From Heloderma charlesbogerti (taxonomy: Eukaryota > Chordata > Lepidosauria > Squamata > Helodermatidae), in contig JANEZZ010000399.1 in the NCBI GenBank assembly GCA_026122225.1, positions 2,800,001-2,864,000 of the forward strand: a stretch of DNA of 64,000 nucleotides, given 5' to 3'. Each line of letters starts with the position of its first letter. The stretch's first letter is position 1. Shown one piece after another: positions 56,757-64,000 of the stretch. Made by a program: the position numbers and the translations under genes. Below the pieces are notes generated by a model, which was given only the letters and a program-made list of their open reading frames with translations, was not told the origin of the DNA and ran no database searches.

Positions 56757-58685
56757 ATGCTGATCATAGCAAACACTCTTTTCCAACAGCACAAGAGGCG
56801 ACTCTACACATGGACGTCACCAGATGGTCAATATCGAAATCAGATTGATTATGTCCTTTGCAGCCAAAGATGGAGAAGCTCCATACAGTCAGTAAAAACA
56901 AGACCTGGAGCTGACTGTGGCTCAAATCATGAGCTGCTTCTTGCAAAATTTCGGCTTAAATTGAAGAACGTCGGGAAAACCACTAAACCGTTCAGGTATG
57001 ACCTAAATCATATCCCTGATGAATATACAGTGGAGGTGAGGAATAGATTTCAGGGACTAGACCTGACAGACAGAGTGCCTGAGGACCTATGGACGGAGGT
57101 CCGTAACATTGTACAGGAGGCAGCAACGAAATCCGTCCCAAAGAAAAAGAAATGCAAGAAAGCCAAGTGGCTGTCTGATGAGGCTTTACAAGTAGCTGAG
57201 GAAAGAAGGGAAGCGAAAAGCAAGGGAGAAAGGGGAAGATATACCCAACTGAATGCAGAGTTCCAGAGAATAGCAAGGAGAGACAAGAAGGCCTTCTTAA
57301 ATGAACAATGGAAAGAAATCGAGGAAAACAACAGAATGGGAAAGACTAGAGATCTCTTCAAGAAAATTGGAGATCTCAAGGGAACGTTTTGTGCAAAGAC
57401 GGGCATGATAAAGGACAAAGAAGGCAGGGACCTAACAGAAGCAGATGAGATTAAGAAGAGGTGGCAAGAATACACAGAAGAACTATACAGGAAAGATCTG
57501 AATGTCCCTGATAGCCATGATAGTGCGGTCACTGAACTTGAGCCGGACATCCTCGAGAGTGAAGTCAAGTGGGCCTTAGGAAGCATTAGTAACAACAAAG
57601 CTAGTGGAGATGACAGTATTCCAGCCGAGCTATTTAAAATCCTAAAAGATGATGCTGTTAAAGTGCTGCATTCAATATGCCAACAAATCTGGAACACTCA
57701 ACAGTGGCCACAAGACTGGAAAAGGTCAGTTTACATTCCAGTTCCAAAGAAGGGCAACGCCAAAGAGTGTTCAAACTACCGCACAATTGCGCTCATTTCA
57801 CATGCCAGCAAGGTGATGCTCAAAATCCTACAAGCTAGGCTTCAGCAGTATGCGAACCGAGAACTACCGGAAGTACAAGCTGGGTTTCGAAGAGGCAGAG
57901 GAACTAGAGATCAAATCGCCAACATTCGCTGCATCATGGAGAAAGCAAGAGAATTCCAGAAAAACGTCTATTTCTGCTTCATTGACTACGCTAAAGCCTT
58001 TGATTGTGTGGATCACAACAAACTGTGGCAAATTCTTAAAGTGATGGGAGTACCAGACCACCTTACCTGTCTCCTGAGAAACCTGTACGAGGATCAAGAA
58101 GCAACAGTAAGAACCAGAGATGGAACAACCGATTGGTTCAAAATTGGGAAAGGAGTACGACAAGGCTGCATATTGTCACCCTGCTTATTTAACTTATATG
58201 CAGAGTACATCATGAGAAATGCCGGGTTGGATGAATCAGAGGTCGGAATTAAGATTGCCGGGAGAATTATCAACAACCTCCGATATGCAGACGATACCAC
58301 CCTAATGGCAGAAAGCGAAGAGGATCTCAAGAGCCTCTTGTTGAGGGTGAAAGAGGAGAGTGCAAAAGCTGGTTTGAAACTCAACATTAAAAAAACTAAG
58401 ATCATGTCATCTGGCCCTATCACTTCCTGGCATATAGAAGGGGAAGCAATGGAAGCAGTGACAGATTTTACTTTCTTGGGCTCCAAGATCACCGCAGACG
58501 GTGACTGTAGCCATGAAATTAAAAGACGCTTGCTCCTTGGGAGGAAAGCTATGGCAAACCTAGACAGCATAGTAAGAAGCAGAGACATCACCTTGCCGAC
58601 AAAGGTCTGTCTAATCAAAGCTATGGTTTTCCCAGTAGTAATGTATGGCTGTGAGAGCTGGACTATAAGGAAGGCTGAGCGCTGA
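56757..58685 (+). pseudogene. BovB ORF2, endonuclease C-terminal part and reverse transcriptase
   Basis: 642 open codons. The first 70 residues finish the endonuclease (SPDGQYRNQIDYV, then GSNHELL where other family members have an SDH triad, so the catalytic Asp appears replaced by Asn). A Lys/Arg-rich linker follows (KKKKCKKAKWLSDEAL), then RT: NYRTIALISHASKVMLKIL, YAKAFDCVDHNKL (motif A), GVRQGCILSPCLFNLYAEYI (motif B), LRYADDTTLMAE (motif C) and FLGSKITADGDC. It ends at TGA 58683-58685, a CpG-type CGA to TGA change. Confidence 0.93.
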
Positions 58686-59054
58686 AGAATTGATGCTTTC
58701 GAACTGTGGTGCTGGAGAACACTCTTACGAGTCCCCTGGACTGCAAGGAGGTCAAATCAGTCCATCCTAAAGGAAATCAACCCTGAGTGCTCATTGGAAG
58801 GACAGATCATGAAGCTGAAGCTCCAATATTTTGGCCACCTAATGCAAAGAGAAAACTCCCTGGAAAAGACCCTGATGCTGGGAAAGACTGAAGGCAAAAG
58901 GAGAAGGGGACGGCAGAGGATGAGATGGCTAGATAGCATCACGGATGCAATGAATATGAACTTGAGCACGCTCTGGGAGAGAGCGCAGGACAGGAAGGCC
59001 TGGCGTGCTATGGTCCATGGGGTCACGAAGAGTCAGACACGACTGAACGACTGA
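58686..59054 (+). pseudogene. BovB ORF2, C-terminal tail after nonsense codon
   Basis: Continues in the same frame after the TGA: AFELWCWRTLLRVPWTARR, YFGHLMQRENSLEKTLM, MRWLDSITDAMNM and the terminal MVHGVTKSQTRLND. This C-terminal block is characteristic of BovB. It stays open to the natural stop, so one stop codon separates it from RT. Confidence 0.9.
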
Positions 59055-59164
59055 ACAACAACTCCCTCACTGCCAGCAAAGGCTTCCGTTTAAAGTTATT
59101 TGTTGGTCTAACCAACCAGGAGACAGTTTTCGTTGCTCTGCTTTGTCTACAGACCACCTTTTCA

Positions 59165-59262
59165 TCTTAACTGTGTTATTGTTGTCGTTTTAGATTTTAA
59201 ATTGGTATTAGATATAGGGCGGGATACAAATGTTGTAAACAAACAAACAAACAAACATATCT
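59165..59262 (+). repeat. LINE/SINE 3' tail with (AAAC)n
   Basis: TTTTAGATTTTAAATTGGTA then GGGCGGGATACAAATGTTGT and (AAAC)n: a typical 3' terminus of squamate retroelements, with the tail expanded to a microsatellite at 59239-59260. Confidence 0.6.
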
Positions 59263-59264
59263 TT

Positions 59265-60282
59265 CTTCTTCCTTTTAGCCACTCCCTGCTTTCAACCCAA
59301 TCGAAGCTGGGTTGGCATTAATTTTACAGTCCAGATTTCTTCAGAGCTAAAACCGTATTGTAACGAAGATATACACAAAGATTTCTATCATTAGCATTGC
59401 CCAATTCAGGCAATGGAGTCAGAACAGTTGCTTCTGAGTACGCCAGGTTTAGTGGTGGTATACTGGAGTGAAATGATCACAACATGTTAATAGCAGCAAC
59501 TGTGTAGGCTGTGGCACTGCTGTGTCTTTTTTCCTCCCTGATATGGCCAAATGTGAAGAGATGGTTGAAAGATTTTTATTCATATCTGGATGGCCATGGC
59601 ATTGGGTCACAGGAATTTGGCAGCTGGCAGGAGAACGGGCATGAACCAAGTGACAGATGGCTGTTGCTAAAGACAACGTGCTTTGCAATGCACTATGACT
59701 TACCCTCACCGCAAACAGCTGGCCAGCAATGCCATACAAATGCACCGATGTCTCATCTGACTTGGAAGAAGGTCCATAGCCAGAAATTGATGTGTGTGGG
59801 TGTGTGTACATCTCCTAGTGCACGCTAAGGAGGGAGCAACAGAAGTTAAGAGGTAATGCAGAACCCGAAATGCAAATAGTCTGATATGTGTAAACTAAAA
59901 CTAGTAAATAATTTCAATACATATTATTGTTTAAATCAAATGTCTTCATTTTGTTCTCAAGCCAGGGAAGTAAATGCCCAGGGCCCACCAAGCTGTTATC
60001 AAGCTAAGAAAACATATCACAATAGGGGAAAGTACAGGAATCCTGCAGTCTTCTACTTTCCTTAGTTAATCCAGGTATTATGGAAGGTAATCAAGAAGGA
60101 AATTCCTCTTCCCTTTGCTTGTTGCTCATCCCAAAGCAAAGCCCATTCATTGGGCAGAGCACTGGAAGGCAGCAGAGGTTTACCTCTTATTGAGCAGTTA
60201 TTATACTGGCCTTCCCCAAGTAAGTGTGCTGCCCAGTCTGTGTGTTTGTAGTTATGGTGTTGCATTGGTTTTAATTGGTTTT
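59265..60282. other. Intronic DNA, no feature recognised
   Basis: Unique-looking sequence within the presumed KLF12 intron. No supported exon or repeat. Confidence 0.45.
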
Positions 60283-60721
60283 AGGGCACAATCCTATTGG
60301 ATCTGCCCTGGCTACTCGTAAGACACTGAATTTGGAGGCTTACGAGTATCCAATGCAGAGCGGGAGGTGCATTGCACCTCCCACTCTGCATCTAAGCTAG
60401 ACGGTTGTTTTCGCCCACCTAGCAGAGGCTTCCGCGAGGGGGAGGGAAGGAGGTGGGGCGGCAATGGGATATATTGAATGGCTGCTGCCCCAGTCTCCTC
60501 CCCTCCCTGCCTCCAGGAACACTCCTGTTTCCCTGTCTCCACAATACATTTTCCAAGGGAGGAGAGGTAGCTGGCACAATTCTCTCTGCTCCAGCTACGA
60601 TAGGGAGGGGGAAACACAGTTTCCTGGCTCCAAGGTCAGAGCCATTTCTGACCTCGGAGCCAGGGAACTGAAATATCCTATGTCCCCCAGGCGCTGTCTA
60701 GGGGACATAGGATTTCTCCCT
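60283..60721. mobile_element. 439-bp inverted-repeat element, family 3 copy B
   Basis: Begins AGGGCACAATCCTATTGG; the reverse complement of its end begins AGGGAGAAATCCTATGTCC. Nested arms: ACTCGTAAGACACTGAATTT...GGAGGCTTACGAGT near the left, CTCCAAGGTCAGAG...CTGACCTCGGAG inside, and CCTATGTCCCC...GGGGACATAGG near the right. Same length and plan as 38882-39320 but well diverged. Confidence 0.8.
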
Positions 60722-60871
60722 TAATGTTTTTATTAATATTTTATATAAATGTTTTAGGAATTACTATGTATTATTTTAATGTATTTAATTCTTCTGTAAA
60801 CCACTTAAGAGATATTTTTATGGTCAGCGGTATATAAATCTATATAATAATAATAATAATAATAATAATGC
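60722..60871 (+). repeat. LINE 3' tail with (TAA)n
   Basis: TGTAAACCACTTAAGAGATA then GGTCAGCGGTATATAAATCT, followed by about ten TAA units: an L2/CR1-group-type 3' terminus. Confidence 0.65.
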
Positions 60872-60889
60872 CTCCATGTTTTCCCTGAT

Positions 60890-60911
60890 CTCTCTCTCTC
60901 TCTCTCTCTCT
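60890..60911. repeat. (TC)n microsatellite
   Basis: Eleven TC units. Confidence 0.92.
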
Positions 60912-60934
60912 GCATCATATGTCAATCTCGTTCA

Positions 60935-61165
60935 CATCATAAGAGCATAGGAAGAGCCTGAATAGATCGGACAAGAGTCCCTGTGCTTCAAATCCCCTTG
61001 TAAAGCCATCCAGGTTGGTGGGTCATCATTATCACCATGGCTTTTGAGAGTGAATTCCAAAAGTTAATCATGTAGTATATGAAGAAGTACTTACTTTTGT
61101 CAGTTCTGAATCTACTGCCTATCCATTTCATTGGGTGAACGCAACACCCTTCCAAAAGCACCCAA
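60935..61165 (-). repeat. S3-like SINE relic and adjoining dispersed repeat
   Basis: CATCATAAGAGCATAGGAAG then AGCCTGAATAGATCGGACAA recalls the S3 head. The following GTGAATTCCAAAAGTTAATC ... GAAGAAGTACTTACTTTTGT phrase looks like a widespread reptilian repeat; assignment is from memory and uncertain. Confidence 0.45.
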
Positions 61166-63109
61166 GACATGTGATAAGAAATGGGTTATGTCATGACATC
61201 CATACAGCAATCCTATAAGGGTTACGGTGTCCTGGATTTTTAGGAAATAGCTAATTTTGCTTTACTGGAATTGTTGGGAAGGCTATTGACAAATCGCTAA
61301 CCCATCTCTCTGAAATCAATATGGGATGTCTTATTATGAAATGGAAATGCCAAATGTTAATGATAAATAATTAAGAATATTAAAATGTAAATAAGTAAAA
61401 AGTAGTAATTGTATTAAAGGGAAGACACACAAGACACAAGGAGGGTCACAATGCATTTTTGGGTAACTGGCATAAAAAATAGTTATCAAGGTGCCCTGGA
61501 TGGAATCCAAATAGAAAGTGCTGAGTTAAAGCCCTATCACTTGGGCCAAAGAGTTATTTGAGTAATGAACAGGTGTAAGACTGCATTATTCCTGGTCAAA
61601 TGTGCACTTCAGAAATTTTCAATTAATGATCAAAAATATTGTGTTATACACATCAAAAACTTGATATACAGATGTCTACAAATATTATAGACTTAGGCTT
61701 AATTACCAAACTTTGAGTAAGAAGTTATCTTCTCAAAGGTATAATTCAGAATTGATCTTATCTAGCCTGAAATGTGTATTTTGGGGGGTAAGTTTTATAT
61801 TTTAAGGAATGTTTAGGAACAATGATAATTAAGATTGTAAGCTCTAAATTTATGGGACAGCAGATAATATTAGCTATGAGGTCATTTCTACACAAAAAGG
61901 TATAAGTATGTGCTGATTTTGGAACGAGGGAGCTTCTTATTAAAAGCTCACCAGTCCTGTGTACCTGTCAGCTGAACAGCTGGACAGGGACCTTGGTACT
62001 TGGAATGAGATTTTTCCTTTTTAAGCTATTAGGATTAGAACTCCAAGAACAAGAAATGTTAGGAAATTATTTTTTTCTGTAAAGCTGTAAGTTCTAAAAA
62101 TAATTTGCAATGCTTTTTTCAGCAACACACATACACACACACATTGATGTGATGTTATAAGCATCTTTTTAATAAACATATAAATGGATCAAAAGATTTG
62201 TCCCTTACTAATTCTTATTAGTACAAAACCAAAATTGCATCCACCTAAAACAATTTTGGTGCATGCTTTGCTTGAAGTGTACTGATCAGCTATGGGTAGT
62301 TAACTGGCAGCCCAAGGTTTCCTAAATACTGGAACTATAGTTTGAAAACACTCAGCAAAGGTCTGACCATAAGGGGTTACATTAAGAGGGAGAGATTTAC
62401 CCAAGATTACCTACCAAGTGTAATAGATGTGAACATACAATTTGAATCCAGGTCCAAGGTCAATGCTCTATCCAGTACACATTGGATTAAGTATAATGGG
62501 TGGATATATATATTCACAATTTAGGGAAAGGGCATGGAATATTCCAGCCCCCTGCAGCCTCCCTCTGATCCTTGTTTGGCAGGTCTATTGTTTCATGCTG
62601 GAAGAAGGGAAGGGCACCATCAGAAACCAGAAGAACAAAAGGAGAGGCAGAGCCTCAAGCTGGTGCTGAATAGTAGTAATTTATTATTACAAATAAATTG
62701 TGCAACATACATTTCAATAGGAATCTTTGAAACAATAGTCTTTGAGCGAGCTGCTTTAGCTGGTATACCACCCTAAGATACATGGTGACCTTTTGCCCTG
62801 ATGAAGCATTTCAATGTAATAATAAATTACTACCTTTGAGCACCAGCTTGAGGCTCTGCCTCACCTTTTGTTCTGTTCCTCTATATCATGGCCACAATCC
62901 AAAACATAGTTTTTGTTTTCAGCACTTGGGATTCAGAACACTTAGATCTGTGCTGGATTATGGCCCATATGTTTACATGTTCCACTGCTAGGAATGTATC
63001 CCATGGCTTCTACTGCAACCATAGGGTTCCCTGGCCAGAACAATCAGTTTCCCATTTCTTTGTGCATGGCCACAGCAGTCTCTGGGAAGCAGGAGGGCTC
63101 CCCCAAAAG
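61166..63109. other. Intronic DNA, no feature recognised
   Basis: AT-rich sequence with a short (CA)n tract at about 62127-62144. 62633-62680 and 62835-62875 share inverted GAGGCAGAGCCTCAAGCTGG / CAGCTTGAGGCTCTGCCTC arms about 200 bp apart, enclosing an AATAGTAGTAATTTATTATT / AATGTAATAATAAATTACTA pair: another palindromic relic. No exon seen. Confidence 0.5.
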
Positions 63110-63250
63110 CGGTCATTATGATTTTTATGTTGGTTATAATAATTCTGTATTGATTTGCTGCAGTTACCTTGTGCAGTTTTGATTTTGTATATTGTCTTGA
63201 GCATACCAATGGAAAGGGGACTATAAACGTATGATCAGTTCAATCAATAA
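63110..63250 (+). repeat. LINE/SINE 3' tail relic
   Basis: TTGTATATTGTCTTGAGCAT then GGAAAGGGGACTATAAACGT and CAATCAATAA: a worn retroelement 3' end. Confidence 0.5.
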
Positions 63251-63317
63251 GCCCAGGAGAATTCTGCTGGTGCCAATCACATGCTCTGCTCCAAAGAAAG
63301 CAGGGTGGGATGGGCAT

Positions 63318-63745
63318 CATTATCATTCTATTTTATTTCTGCCATTCCTCCAGGGAGCTCAGGAACACATGCATGCTCTGCTTCCCATTTTATCCTCACA
63401 ATCACCCTGTGAGGTAGGTAGTGTGACTAGGGGTGATTCTAGATGAGGCTTTTATGGGTGACTAGAGGTAATTCCAGGGGTGATTCTAGATGCTTTGCAT
63501 CAAACAAATTTTATGGGGGGTCCAGATGACACCATCTTCCATTTGTAACCCCCCAGTGTTTTTCCACTGCTTCTTTCAGTGCTTTTCTTACCACACACAC
63601 ACAAAATGGTTAAGAAGTGAAAGACGGAATAGCTGCACAATGCTTTTTTATTAGCAGTGCTTGGAGCTGTCTGTCTGGACAGCACCCTAGACCAAAGTCA
63701 CCCTATAAGCTTCATGGCTGAACAGGGGATCTGAACCCAGTCAAA
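63318..63745 (-). mobile_element. tRNA-derived SINE (family S1), split by an insertion
   Basis: 63318-63423 carries the S1 tail half (CCCATTTTATCCTCACAATC then ACCCTGTGAGGTAGG) and 63691-63745 the head half (AAAGTCACCCTATAAGCTTC then GGGATCTGAACCCAGTC). The halves are collinear with the uninterrupted copy at 13712-13951. Confidence 0.65.
63424..63690. mobile_element. About 265-bp element inserted in the S1 SINE
   Basis: Begins near CTAGGGGTGATTCTAGATGA and ends near CTGTCTGGACAGCACCCTAG. The outer CTAGGG(G)TG is inverted at the two ends. GGTGATTCTAGATG also recurs internally (63478). Non-coding. Boundaries approximate. Confidence 0.5.
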
Positions 63746-64000
63746 AACTCAGACTTACTTTGGAGACATAGCTAGCAGCAATGTCTTTCTTTCCCTCCCT
63801 CCCTCCCTTCCATCCATCCTTTGAGGGGTAGGAGGTCTTTAACCCTTTCCCCAGCTGCAGTCTCAATCTGGATGAGGTGTCCTGCACCTGCAATTTATAT
63901 TGCCAAATAGTGGTTCAATAAAGCAAATGGATCATGTTTTGGCAATGAAAATTACAGGCCTGGGCGCCTCAGTGCAGTTGGGACAGCAGCAGGGGGCAAA
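63746..64000. other. Unassigned end of window
   Basis: Includes a (CCCT)n-like tract at 63790-63815 and CATAGCTAGCAGCAATGTCT at 63767, which resembles the inner arm of family 1 elements; too partial to call. Confidence 0.35.

Larger units (their letters stand above)
55845..59060 (+). mobile_element. BovB LINE, 5'-complete 3.2-kb copy in the last KLF12 intron
   Basis: Perfect 11-bp direct repeats ACTCCCTCACT flank it (55834-55844 and 59061-59071). Its 5' end (CCCCTTCATGGATCAC) is the same terminus as in the deleted copy at 11926-12404, and its 3' end has the GACTGAACAACAA tail, so it is essentially full length (3216 bp). It encodes the apurinic-type endonuclease plus reverse transcriptase of RTE elements, broken by one frameshift and one nonsense codon. 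Orientation is antisense to the KLF12-like gene. The perfect duplication and few lesions imply a fairly recent insertion. Confidence 0.96.

Overview
The window looks like nuclear DNA of a squamate reptile (lizard or snake). It is repeat-dense and carries three long BovB (RTE-clade) LINE copies and one deleted copy, L2-type and CR1 LINE remnants, a Penelope-like remnant, tRNA-derived SINEs, many short palindromic DNA elements and a class I endogenous retrovirus (ERV). BovB together with this SINE/MITE mix points to Squamata; I cannot name the species. Identifications come from reading the sequence and from family knowledge; no database search was run.

Layout. 1-5972 (minus): 5' part of a gammaretrovirus-like ERV (LTR, tRNA-His-type primer site, gag, pro, pol), broken by frameshifts and stops and cut by the window edge inside integrase. 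It sits exactly inside a 5'-truncated BovB (5973-7391). 7.5-33 kb: intergenic DNA packed with L2 pieces, CR1 tails, SINEs and inverted-repeat elements, several nested so that insertion order can be read: a 1000-bp element inside an L2, an internally deleted 479-bp BovB inside a 330-bp inverted-repeat element, and a 387-bp element inside a tRNA-Ala-like SINE. 33.9-35.2 kb: second BovB (plus). 35-43 kb: more dispersed repeats and a degenerate tandem block at 42.1-42.7 kb.

The only host protein-coding exon I can support is 54519-54700 (minus). It encodes the last two C2H2 zinc fingers and the C-terminus of a Kruppel-like factor, best matched to KLF12. Downstream of it (43.3-54.5 kb) is AT-rich, comparatively repeat-poor DNA that fits a very long 3' UTR with a candidate poly(A) signal at 43295-43300; it holds a Penelope-like remnant. 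Upstream (54701-64000) is the gene's last intron, holding a 5'-complete 3.2-kb BovB with a perfect 11-bp target-site duplication, an L2 3' end and two inverted-repeat elements.

There is no operon-like system here. The main interest is transposon history: BovB-derived deletion derivatives, nested insertions with visible target-site duplications, paired inverted-repeat families (including two 439-bp copies), and a repeat composite that occurs twice with the same internal architecture.
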